Shown: positions 1 through 7,469 of the stretch, in pieces
Position numbering within the stretch: the stretch's first letter is position 1
How the letters are laid out: each line of letters opens with the position of its first letter
Assembly: GCA_020060215.1 (NCBI GenBank)
Contig: JAGVAP010000051.1
Coordinates: 1 to 64,000, forward strand
Reading direction: 5' to 3'
Source of the DNA: Deltaproteobacteria bacterium
GTDB taxonomy: Bacteria; Desulfobacterota; DSM-4660; Desulfatiglandales; HGW-15
Length of the DNA: 64,000 nucleotides
Notes under the pieces: model-generated
Told to the model about the DNA's origin: nothing
Seen by the model: only the letters and a program-made list of their open reading frames with translations
The model's database searches: none
Made by a program: the position numbers and the translations under genes

Positions 1-47
1 CCGAGGGATTTTAAGTCCCTTGCGTCTACCCGTTCCGCCACCCAGGC
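1..47 (-). tRNA. tRNA-Leu (UAA), 3' part cut off by window edge
   Basis: Read on the minus strand, the first 47 bases form the 5' portion of a class II tRNA. It begins GCCTGGGTGGCGGAAC, has a D-arm ending GGTAGAC, and an anticodon arm AGGGA-CTTAAAA-TCCCT with five perfect pairs. The seven-base loop carries anticodon UAA, so the tRNA is leucine. The variable arm starts (CGG) exactly at base 1; the T arm and acceptor 3' strand lie outside the window. Confidence 0.93.
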
Positions 48-362
48 ATTGTCCCGAGACTAGCAACGCACAGGGACTAAATCAAGGAGATTGGATGCAG
101 AACCTCTCCAGGGTACCATCAAGGAAGCTTGTCTTGGATCAGAACAGATGAAACCTCGGAGAGAGCGGGTATTAGGGACTGGGGTGACCGCAATCCACTC
201 ATCTATGACCTGGGGCGGGTGAGAGGGCCCACGATTCCGGATCATGCCCGAGACGGGCCTCATCTTCTGAGCATCGTCGGCTTGTTCTGCCGTCAACTTG
301 GTGACTTCCGGCGTCCGGAATGCAGGGAACCGAAACTGGAAAGGAGACAGGGTCCCGCGGAA
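48..362. other. intergenic, no supported gene
   Basis: This stretch lies upstream of the tRNA-Leu and beyond the stop of the small gene at 363-530. Short open frames on both strands have no recognisable protein features or ribosome-binding sites. I see no convincing terminator or promoter in it. Confidence 0.5.
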
Positions 363-530
363 TTAGTCACCAACGTTGATCGCCCTTGAGGCGTCATCGA
401 TACAGTTCTTGAGATCGTCTTCGGAGACCTTGTTGGGATCCTTAAGATCCATCACTCGGCATACATACTCATTTCCTGCCTTGTCCTTCACCCAAACAAA
501 CCTTTGCTCATGAACATCTTTGTCAGCCAT
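363..530 (-). CDS. small hypothetical acidic protein (55 aa)
   Basis: This is a short gene of 55 codons. The start is ATG at 530, with AAAGGAG eight bases upstream, and the frame ends in TAA. The product begins MADKDVHEQRFVWVKDKAGN, contains one cysteine (VCRV) and ends DDASRAINVGD. It has no signal peptide or membrane segment. The strong ribosome-binding site, the coding-like composition and a matching promoter at 565-592 argue that it is real. It lies downstream of the SDR/DUF2867 gene on the same strand but appears to have its own promoter. I do not recognise the family. The size and the mix of charged and hydrophobic residues suit a small soluble cytoplasmic protein; function unknown. Confidence 0.72.
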   Translation of the reverse strand: MADKDVHEQRFVWVKDKAGNEYVCRVMDLKDPNKVSEDDLKNCIDDASRAINVGD

Positions 531-564
531 TTGCATTCTCCTTTGAAGATTGTTTTCTGGCTCA

Positions 565-592
565 ACAGTAGGAACTCAGAAATGAGTGTCAA
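565..592 (-). promoter_or_regulatory. sigma-70-type promoter of the 55-aa gene
   Basis: On the minus strand there is a perfect -35 TTGACA (592-587), a 16-base spacer and a weaker -10 TACTGT (570-565). Transcription would start about 28 bases before the ATG at 530. The -10 matches only half the consensus. Confidence 0.45.
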
Positions 593-638
593 GAGCACCG
601 GAAAGACTCCGCAACATTTGGCGACCGGTTGACGACCA

Positions 639-2180
639 TTAGTGCCTGGGGTCGAAGTGGCAGACATGGTGCCGCCCGGGTGCAAAACGATCAGGACCCT
701 GAGCAACGGGTTTTCCCACTGCCTTGGCAATGGAGTTGAGCATGCCGCGGAAGACCCATTCATGGAAGGGATAGAGGGCGTACCAGTAAAGAAGTCCCGA
801 TAGCCCCCGTGGGACATATCTTGAAAGCTGCTGGAGTTCTGTCCTGCCCTCCTTCATGGGGTGGAGCCTGAATTCAAGGGAAGCTTCACCGGGGAATCTC
901 ATCTCCGCAAGGAGATGCAGGTGAAGGGGCTCCTCGACTTCCAGCACCCGAAAAAAATCCACGGCATCCCCTGCATAGAGTCGGGCCGGGTCGCGCCGGC
1001 CCCTGCGCAACCCGATCCCTCCCACCAACCTGTCCAAGCCACCCCTCACAAACCAAAGGGCTCTAGCCGAGTACCAGCCCGTCTTGCCTCCGATTCTCAC
1101 GATGTGCTTCCAGACCTCCTCGGGAGTGGCTTCCAGGACGATTCGGTAACCGGACTCCAGGATATCGCCTCCGCTGTAGAATGCATCCCCGCAGTGGATC
1201 CATTCGGGAATGGGAGGCTGGCCTGCATCCGTCCAACAGGTCTCTACGCACTGGTTGCGAATACGGCCCAAGGCCAGACGAATGGTCTCTCGACACGATA
1301 TGAATCTCTGGGGGACGATGGATGCGATTCTATTCTCCCGGCAGACAACGGGGTTTTGAAGTCCCTCTGTGAGGGGCCTGGCGATGTCGGCGGGAACCGG
1401 GGTTATCAAATGGATCCACAAAGCGCTCAGCCTCGGCGTCAGGACAGGGACCGGAATGATCCAACGCCTCGCAAGCCCGGCTTCTTCCGCATAGATTTCC
1501 ATCAAGCGCTGATAGGTCAGGACATCCGGACCGCCGATGTCAAAGGTCCCTCCGGTGGTTTCCGCCTTTTCCAGACAACCCTGGAGATAAACGAGCACAT
1601 TGGTGATGGCGATGGGCTGCACGGGGTTTCTTACCCATCGCGGAGTGAACATCAGTGGAAGCCGCTCCACCAGGTATCGAAGGATCTCGAAGGAGGCGCT
1701 GCCCGAACCGAGGATCATAGCCGCCCTCAGGAAGGTCGTGGGAACGCTCCCGGACTGAAGGATTCTGGCTACCTCCATACGGGACTTGAGGTGCCTGCTC
1801 AGCGAATCCGATTCCTCACCGAGCCCGCCGAGGTAGATAATCTTCTGCATTCCCGCTTCACCCGCCGCCTTGGCCATGTTTGCCGCGCCCTTGCGGTCTG
1901 CGGCGGCAAAGTCCTTGTGGCGGGCGCTCATGGAGTGAACGAGGTAGAATGCGGCCCAGCACCCCCGGCAGGCCTTTTTCAAGGATTCCAGGTCCATTAC
2001 ATCACCCTGGGCCATTTCCAGGAGTGGGTGGGTCGCCCATGGGCGGGCCCGGATCTTAGCTAGAGACCGGCCCAGCACGCGTACCCGGTGCCCTGAGGAC
2101 AAGAGCTGCGGCACCAACCTCCCTCCCACGTATCCCGTGGAACCGGTGACCAGCACAGGCTGTGACCGTATGCTGTCCAT
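639..2180 (-). CDS. NAD(P)-binding protein with C-terminal DUF2867 domain
   Basis: The N-terminal half is an atypical short-chain dehydrogenase/NmrA-like Rossmann domain. The dinucleotide motif GSTGYVGGRL comes right after the first strand (VLVT), and an AFYLVHSM segment follows. The C-terminal part (about residues 320-490) resembles DUF2867 of the 'SDR family oxidoreductase with DUF2867' group: tryptophan-rich, with LEATPEEVWKHIVRIGGKTG and LLYWYALYPFHEWVF. About 513 residues, as expected. I chose ATG at 2180 over GTG at 2192 because AAGGGG lies 11 bases before the ATG. It starts 15 bases after the peroxiredoxin stop, so it is probably the last gene of the exporter-peroxiredoxin run. The substrate is unknown; a quinone- or sugar-nucleotide-like role is only a guess. 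Confidence 0.8.
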   Translation of the reverse strand: MDSIRSQPVLVTGSTGYVGGRLVPQLLSSGHRVRVLGRSLAKIRARPWATHPLLEMAQGDVMDLESLKKACRGCWAAFYLVHSMSARHKDFAAADRKGAANMAKAAGEAGMQKIIYLGGLGEESDSLSRHLKSRMEVARILQSGSVPTTFLRAAMILGSGSASFEILRYLVERLPLMFTPRWVRNPVQPIAITNVLVYLQGCLEKAETTGGTFDIGGPDVLTYQRLMEIYAEEAGLARRWIIPVPVLTPRLSALWIHLITPVPADIARPLTEGLQNPVVCRENRIASIVPQRFISCRETIRLALGRIRNQCVETCWTDAGQPPIPEWIHCGDAFYSGGDILESGYRIVLEATPEEVWKHIVRIGGKTGWYSARALWFVRGGLDRLVGGIGLRRGRRDPARLYAGDAVDFFRVLEVEEPLHLHLLAEMRFPGEASLEFRLHPMKEGRTELQQLSRYVPRGLSGLLYWYALYPFHEWVFRGMLNSIAKAVGKPVAQGPDRFAPGRHHVCHFDPRH

Positions 2181-2195
2181 TGATGTGATCACCCC

Positions 2196-2798
2196 TTAGA
2201 ACGCGTGCCTTGCTTTCCACCTCTTCCAGACACCTCCACGCTCATGCTGCTCGCCGCGGAGTGTCGGTTTTCCAGGCTCCCAGCCGCAGGGCATGTAGTC
2301 CCCCGTGGCCTGGTGTTGTTGCAGGGCTCTGAGCTGACGCAGCGCTTCGCCAATGTGCCTTCCCACCGGCTCTGCGACGACCTCTATGGACTGAACGAAT
2401 CCCATGGGATCAATCAAGAAGCGGCCCCTCTGATCAACGCCGTTCTCGGAGTCGTAAACTCCATAAAGCGAACCGATCCGGCCTCCAGGGTCGGAAAGCA
2501 TGGGGAATAGAGGGCCGCCTCTGACCATCTGAGAGAGCTCCTCTTGCTGCCAACGCTTGTGAGAATCCGTGCTGTCAACACTGACCGCCAGAACTTCCGC
2601 TCCCAGTTCATGGAATGCGGGATATTTGACGGCAACTGCCGCCAGTTCTGTCGGTCAGACCGTGCTGAAGTCCGCGGGATAAAAGAAAAGGACGACCCAG
2701 CGGCCTCGATACTCAGAGAGGCTCACTTTTTTCACTTCACCGTGATCCAAAGCATCGGCCGTAAACTCAGGAGCTTTTTTCCCAACTGTTACGCTCAT
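2196..2798 (-). CDS. selenocysteine-containing peroxiredoxin (in-frame UGA at codon 48)
   Basis: Thiol/selenol peroxidase of the AhpC/TSA type that reduces H2O2 and organic hydroperoxides in the cytoplasm. ATG at 2798 is preceded by AGGGG and begins two bases after the HlyD stop. The frame reads MSVTVGKKAPEFTADALDHG onward to FFYPADFSTV, then TGA (2657-2655), then PTELAAVAVKYPAF, continuing without another stop to 2196. Ordinary peroxiredoxins have FYP-x-DFTFVCPTE here, so the UGA takes exactly the place of the peroxidatic cysteine. A SECIS-like hairpin begins ten bases after the UGA. The only cysteine is Cys171 in YMPCGWEPG, the usual place of the resolving cysteine. Length is 200 residues, normal for a 2-Cys enzyme. 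Selenocysteine peroxiredoxins are known from some anaerobes (PrxU of Eubacterium acidaminophilum). Standard annotation would call only residues 91-200. Confidence 0.9.
2627..2657 (-). promoter_or_regulatory. bacterial SECIS-like element after the UGA codon
   Basis: On the minus strand, the UGA (2657-2655) is followed by 17 bases and then a four-base loop AGUU (2637-2634). The loop is closed by a seven-pair stem, UGGCGGC (2644-2638) with GCCGUCA (2633-2627), including one G-U pair. Bacterial SECIS elements have a G in the first two loop bases and about 16-37 bases between UGA and loop; this one fits both rules. It should recruit SelB with Sec-tRNA. The structure is predicted by eye only. Confidence 0.75.
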
Positions 2799-2800
2799 TC

Positions 2801-3856
2801 TCAGTCACCCCTATCGATGTCCTCAATATAAACATCCATAAGTTGCCCCGGGTAGACGGGCAGGTCGGCGCGGTTGAAGCTGTAAAGGACCTGCATGACC
2901 CTTGTGTCTACTCTTTCGGTGCTGTCCCCTGTCAGGCTGCGCTTGGGAACCACATAGGGTTCCAGGTATTCGAACTTGAGCGCCGTCTTGAGCTCCGGAT
3001 TGCCCCGCACAAAAGCGACCGCAGAGGCTCCCGGGTGAAAGCGCCACGCATCGTTTTCGTCAATGTCGACCCGCACGTTCAGCCGCTCCAAGTCTCCCAG
3101 CAGGATCAAGGGTTCCGGAAGAATTCCTCCGTGGGCGTATTCACCAGGCCGTATATTGACCTGGAGGATGTTTCCGTCCACAGGGGCCCGGACAAGGAGG
3201 CGCTCCACTTCCACAGCGGCCGCGCGCACTTCTGCTTCCGCGCTGGCGATTTCCGCCCTCGCGACCTCCATGTCGGGCTCCCAAGCTCCTGCTTCCAGAA
3301 GATCGAGGTGGTATTTCGCCTGCGCAAGCCGCGCTTCACCTGCCTGCGCCGCATATCGACGCCTGTTCAGCTCCTCTACGCTGATGGAGACCCCCACCGA
3401 GACCTTCTCCGCGTTTCTCAGCTGCATCCTCAGATCTTCGAGATTGGCTTCCGCTTCCTTGACCCTTGCGCGCGCTGCAGGGACTTCCTCCTTGCGTGGA
3501 AGCTGGATCATCCGCTCGAGTTTCGCCTTTGCCTGGGCAAGACCACTCTCACGAAGCGCGAGCGCAACACGCTCCTTCCGGTCATCAAGCACAAAAAGAG
3601 GGTCGGACGCCTTTACGCGCTGCCCGACGGTCACGAAAAGCTTGCCCACGACGCCGGATACCGGCGTTCCCACGGAGATGTTCCTCGTGCTCGCCTCCAC
3701 GATACCCGAACCGGAGATCTTCTTCTCGTAGGGCGGCTTCGGCGGTTCGGCGACCGGCTTTGAAGGGGGAATCGGCTTGGCTCCCTGAATGGCCGTCCAC
3801 AGGGCAAAAACAAATCCTGCGGCGGCGAAGAGCGGCAGAAGGTATCTTCGAAACAT
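2801..3856 (-). CDS. HlyD/DevB-type periplasmic adaptor (membrane fusion protein)
   Basis: Adaptor that links an inner-membrane ABC exporter to an outer-membrane channel. It has one N-terminal membrane anchor (about residues 4-25, YLLPLFAAAGFVFALWTAI), a proline-rich linker, and a biotinyl-lipoyl-like strand region (GSGIVEASTRNISVGTPVSG, VGQRVKASDPLFVLDD). A long alanine/glutamate-rich coiled coil spans about 95-225, the second lipoyl half is RAPVDGNILQVNIRPGEYA, and a beta-barrel end follows. Length 351 residues is typical. The gene lies 166 bases downstream of the DevA-like ATPase, with no gene between, and its stop is two bases before the peroxiredoxin ATG. It should therefore be co-transcribed with both. 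The substrate of such DevBCA systems (glycolipids, macrolides or others) cannot be read from the sequence. Confidence 0.88.
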   Translation of the reverse strand: MFRRYLLPLFAAAGFVFALWTAIQGAKPIPPSKPVAEPPKPPYEKKISGSGIVEASTRNISVGTPVSGVVGKLFVTVGQRVKASDPLFVLDDRKERVALALRESGLAQAKAKLERMIQLPRKEEVPAARARVKEAEANLEDLRMQLRNAEKVSVGVSISVEELNRRRYAAQAGEARLAQAKYHLDLLEAGAWEPDMEVARAEIASAEAEVRAAAVEVERLLVRAPVDGNILQVNIRPGEYAHGGILPEPLILLGDLERLNVRVDIDENDAWRFHPGASAVAFVRGNPELKTALKFEYLEPYVVPKRSLTGDSTERVDTRVMQVLYSFNRADLPVYPGQLMDVYIEDIDRGD

Positions 3857-4022
3857 AACGACTCCGGGAACGAAGTTTGCGGGCGTGCCTGCTCACAGCG
3901 ATCCAGCACCCTGCAGGAATACTCGATCAAGACACCCCTATGAGCCAGGAGTGACAAGGAACAGGTCACAACGTGAAATCATCGACTTTCGTTACTCGAC
4001 CCATTTCACTTCCCAAGGGTAC

Positions 4023-4736
4023 TCACTGGTGGGCGACTTGGGACTCCACACTCACGATTCGGCCATCCTCCATTCGCGCAATCCTGTCAGCGAAGTTGAA
4101 GATTCGGTTGTCGTGGGTGACAATGATCAGCGCCCGCTCGGAAGAGAGGGCGGCGTTTCGAAGCACCTCCATCACCCGCTGCCCCGTCTCGGCATCCAGC
4201 GCGCTCGTCGGTTCATCGCACACCATGAGCTTCGGCCCGTGGATGAGAGCGCGGGCGATAGCCACCCTCTGCTGCTGTCCTCCGGAAAGCTGGGCCGGAG
4301 TGGCGTGCATCCGATCCGCAAGTCCCACCTGCTCCAGAATGTCTTTCGCCCTTGCCTGGGCCTCCTTGCGATGAGACCCAAGGATGAGAAGCGGCACGGA
4401 AACGTTCTCCAGCGCCGAGAGCGTTGGGAGCAGGTTGTAGGCCTGGAACACGAACCCGACATTCCGCCCTCTGTAGCGGGTCTTCCTGGTCTGACCCATG
4501 GCCCTGAGATCGCGTTGAAAAACCAGGCACTCTCCCTCATCGTGATCCAGGATGCCCGCGACCACCGAGATCAGCGTGGTCTTGCCGCAACCTGAGGGGC
4601 CCACCAGCATAAGCAACTCTCCCTGCCGCACTTCGAGATCCACGCCTCTCAGAGCCATGACCTTGGCCGGACCGGTGATATAGCTTTTGGTCAAGCTTCT
4701 GCAGAATACCGCTGTCTCTTTTCCCGTTGAATCCAT
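4023..4736 (-). CDS. ABC exporter ATPase, DevA/LolD/MacB class
   Basis: Energises the exporter at the inner face of the membrane. Walker A is GPSGCGKTT (about residue 45), the Q-loop region is VFQAYNLLPTLSALENV, the ABC signature is LSGGQQQRVAIARAL, Walker B is LMVCDEPTSALD, and the H-loop is IIVTHDNRIF. About 237 residues, the normal length. ATG at 4736 (AAGG nine bases upstream) is preferred over an in-frame GTG one codon earlier. The permease stop lies four bases before the ATG, so translation is probably coupled. Together with the FtsX-like permease and the HlyD adaptor it forms a three-part DevBCA-type export system. Confidence 0.92.
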   Translation of the reverse strand: MDSTGKETAVFCRSLTKSYITGPAKVMALRGVDLEVRQGELLMLVGPSGCGKTTLISVVAGILDHDEGECLVFQRDLRAMGQTRKTRYRGRNVGFVFQAYNLLPTLSALENVSVPLLILGSHRKEAQARAKDILEQVGLADRMHATPAQLSGGQQQRVAIARALIHGPKLMVCDEPTSALDAETGQRVMEVLRNAALSSERALIIVTHDNRIFNFADRIARMEDGRIVSVESQVAHQ

Positions 4737-4740
4737 CACG

Positions 4741-5901
4741 TCAAGCCTTGAAGACGATGGCAGGCTCCAGCTTCATGACCTTGCGAATGCTGATGAGCGC
4801 GGAAATCACGATGATGAGACAGATGGCCATCCCCGAGAAGATCAGGAGATCCTTGGTCAGGCGGAAAGCGAGCTCCGTGCCCCCAAGCAGGTACCCGAAC
4901 AGAGACGCCCCTCCCACACCGAGACCGTAACCCAGAGTGCCGACAAGCAGCGCCTGCAGGAGGATCATGCGCAGAAGAATGCCGTTGGTCGCGCCCATGG
5001 CTTTCAGAGTTCCGAAGTAGCGGATGTTCTCGAGAGTGAAATTGTAAAACGTCTGGCCGGCGATCGCCGTCCCGATGAAGAAGCCCAGACCCACGGCAAT
5101 CCCGAAGTTGATGGGGATCCCCGTGTTTTTCATGAAGAAGTTGTAGGTAAGATCCTTAAATTCCTGGGCCGTATGTGCGGCGAGGCCTGTCCTGTCGCGG
5201 ATCCGGGCGGAAAGCGTCTTGGGGTTCTCCCCCTTTTTCGCCTTCACAAGCACAAAAGACAGAAGCTTCCGTTCTTTGGGGGCGAACAACATCGCCCGGC
5301 TGTAGGTCGTGTACACCACCGGCTGCGACTGAAAACTCCTGGAAACCCTGCAGATCCCCACCACCACGGCGCGGCGATCGTTGATCTCCAGGGTATCGCC
5401 GACCCTGAGCGGCTCCGGTTTGCCCCCACGAACCTTGGGGGGTTTGGCCAGCCGTGTCCTTGCGCCCACATCATTGACAATCACGGCATCCTGCCGGCGA
5501 AGGTCGCTCAGGCTGCCCTCGATCATGTAGGGAGGTCCGCCGATGAGCGTAGCGTTGTCCAACCCGAGGACGTTGCAGATCTGATAGTTGCCGTCTTCCA
5601 ACCGCGCCTTGAGAAGCCCTTTGTACAAAGGAACCGCCCACTCCACCCCCTCCACGGACCGGACCCGAAAAAGCTCCGTGTCCTGTAGGGGTTTGACATC
5701 GTCAATGAACTGGACCTTGGGATCCATGACCCAGATATCCGGCTGGGAAAGATCGGTGATGGCCCCGTAGGTCCTGGTCATGAGACCTGTGAAGATAGAG
5801 CTCTGCTGTGTGATGAGCAGAGAGGCAAATGTCAGGCCCATGATGATTCCAAGGTACTTGCCCTTGTCACCGATCAGCATCTTGAGCGCAATGGAATACA
5901 C
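4741..5901 (-). CDS. ABC exporter permease, FtsX/DevC family
   Basis: Inner-membrane permease of the MacB/FtsX type. There is one N-terminal membrane segment (about residues 15-35, LGIIMGLTFASLLITQQSSI), a large extracytoplasmic domain (about 40-260), then three C-terminal membrane segments (FGIAVGLGFFIGTAIAGQTFY, GILLRMILLQALLVGTLGYGLGV, LIFSGMAICLIIVISALI; each around 20 residues). The 386-residue length agrees with DevC. The start is GTG at 5901 with AGAGG five bases upstream. It is the first gene of the exporter-peroxiredoxin run. The 247 bases upstream (5902-6148) hold no gene; a promoter should be there, but I found no clear -35/-10 pair. Confidence 0.9.
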   Translation of the reverse strand: MYSIALKMLIGDKGKYLGIIMGLTFASLLITQQSSIFTGLMTRTYGAITDLSQPDIWVMDPKVQFIDDVKPLQDTELFRVRSVEGVEWAVPLYKGLLKARLEDGNYQICNVLGLDNATLIGGPPYMIEGSLSDLRRQDAVIVNDVGARTRLAKPPKVRGGKPEPLRVGDTLEINDRRAVVVGICRVSRSFQSQPVVYTTYSRAMLFAPKERKLLSFVLVKAKKGENPKTLSARIRDRTGLAAHTAQEFKDLTYNFFMKNTGIPINFGIAVGLGFFIGTAIAGQTFYNFTLENIRYFGTLKAMGATNGILLRMILLQALLVGTLGYGLGVGGASLFGYLLGGTELAFRLTKDLLIFSGMAICLIIVISALISIRKVMKLEPAIVFKA

Positions 5902-6148
5902 AGCGGCCTCTTCGCTTTTTTAGCATTACACATTAATCACGAAAAAATCCCGTTCTAGGGGTGTGTGGAGCGAGGGCTGTCTTTTGTAAGAGAAAAGGTC
6001 GATCTCGGCCCGGAGGGGGGATCCTGGGAGGGAAACAAGACGGAGCTCGCCCTCCCAATGCACAAGAACGAGGCCCGCCAGGCGGCATTCCTGCCACGAA
6101 TGCGGGAGAAACACCGGACCGAAGTCTTCGGACCTGCATTCATGGCCC

Positions 6149-7444
6149 TTATGCAGCCAGCTGCATCGGGTCCCTTCGCACCAGCTGGCCATTGACCCAG
6201 ATCAGCTTGATTTCGAAGCTGAACTGACAATCGATCTTCGTTCCGTCTGTGATGACCCTGAGCGCGACTGACAGACCGTCCGTCTGAAATCTCAGGCTCA
6301 AGCTGGCGACCGGGGTTCCGTCCTGGTGCAGCAGGGAAAACTCCACGACCCCGTTCCTGAACACGTACTTGCCCGACAGCTCCAGGTTCAATGTGTTGCC
6401 GACGAAATTGGCGCGGAAGAGAATCGTCTTGTTCGGTTTGTTGACAACGTAGACGACACTCAGATCCAGGTCCAGGCCGAGACTCTGTTGGAGTGGCACC
6501 GGCAGATTGCCCTTCCCCAACTCACCGGCCAACTGGACGCTGCCTGTGATGCGAAGCGACTGTCCGATCCCGGGGGTCATCTCTACGTTGACGTTGGCGT
6601 TGGTCACGAACTTCTTCTCGGAGTATCCCAGGGCGATCTGCCAGGAGGCGTCGCCTGCCCGCCATTTGTGTACGCCGCGTACCAACAGCCCGATCGTCGG
6701 TCCTGCCCCATCGGTGGTGACTTGGAGACCATAGGAAACGCCTTTGACATGTCCCTGCAGCGCCAGCGCCGCCTTGACCCCCTGCGGGTCCGCCTTGATC
6801 TTGCTCATGAAGGTGACCTGACCCTCCTTGATGTCCCACAGGCCGGTGAAAGCGATGTTGGCTGGGAAATTGCCCGCCTTTTCGTTGATGGTCGTGGCGC
6901 GAAAGACGAGCATGTCCATGCCCGGTTGGGACGACGTGTTCGGGTTCCTGATCGACTCGAGCCAGGAGATTCCGGGGACATCGGTATCGGCGGCGATCCT
7001 TGTGCTACCCCCATTTTCGGCGAGCGCGATCTGGAGAGCCGTCGCGTCCTCTGAAAGGCTCAGTTCTCCATAGACGGTGATCCTGGGGCGCGGCTTCACT
7101 CCGTCCGGATTTGCCAGGAAATAGACGACGTCATCGTGATCATCGATGGCGATGCTTCCCTCGAAGACGAAGGATGCGGAGGCGCCTCCCTCGTTGGCCT
7201 GGGCGGGAATCGTCGCCGTTAGTTGGTTCTTTTCGTTGAAGGCATAGATGAGGGGAAGGAGCGGCTGTTCCTTTCCTGCGAGAACATAGCGAATCCCGTT
7301 GGACTTCACCTCGGTTCCCATGGCTGAGGCCCGCCAGGTTCCGACAGCGGTGGTCCGCCCATCGGGGTCCTCCTGATGGACCTTCATGTCGAGCGGGTTG
7401 AAGATGTATACTTGCCCACTACTTCTGAGTCGGACTCCCTCCAT
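6149..7444 (-). CDS. hypothetical beta-rich protein, paired with the Omp85-like gene
   Basis: A 431-residue protein starting at ATG 7444, with AAAGGAG eight bases upstream. The frame is open further upstream but without support. It has no signal peptide or membrane helix. The sequence is dominated by alternating hydrophobic/polar strands with many short repeats of the type 'GxxxLxxxLSGKYVFxNGVVEFSL', 'VNVEMTPGIGQSLRITGSVQL' and 'VTFMSKIKADPQGVKAALAL', suggesting a repetitive beta-sheet, solenoid or barrel-like fold. It starts 25 bases after the stop of the Omp85-like gene and is surely in the same transcript. I do not recognise the family. One reading is that it is a partner or cargo of the outer-membrane protein, but the lack of a signal sequence leaves its location open. 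Confidence 0.8.
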   Translation of the reverse strand: MEGVRLRSSGQVYIFNPLDMKVHQEDPDGRTTAVGTWRASAMGTEVKSNGIRYVLAGKEQPLLPLIYAFNEKNQLTATIPAQANEGGASASFVFEGSIAIDDHDDVVYFLANPDGVKPRPRITVYGELSLSEDATALQIALAENGGSTRIAADTDVPGISWLESIRNPNTSSQPGMDMLVFRATTINEKAGNFPANIAFTGLWDIKEGQVTFMSKIKADPQGVKAALALQGHVKGVSYGLQVTTDGAGPTIGLLVRGVHKWRAGDASWQIALGYSEKKFVTNANVNVEMTPGIGQSLRITGSVQLAGELGKGNLPVPLQQSLGLDLDLSVVYVVNKPNKTILFRANFVGNTLNLELSGKYVFRNGVVEFSLLHQDGTPVASLSLRFQTDGLSVALRVITDGTKIDCQFSFEIKLIWVNGQLVRRDPMQLAA

Positions 7445-7469
7445 GATTGCTTCTCCTTTCTCATGTCGA

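Noticed and set aside
2414..2635. A separate small gene or frameshift within the peroxiredoxin region
   Set aside because: The peroxiredoxin reads in one frame across the whole region if UGA is selenocysteine; a frameshift is not needed.
2196..2798. The peroxiredoxin as a pseudogene with a nonsense mutation
   Set aside because: The stop falls exactly on the catalytic cysteine, a SECIS-like hairpin follows at the right distance, the rest of the frame is intact and the ribosome-binding site is good.
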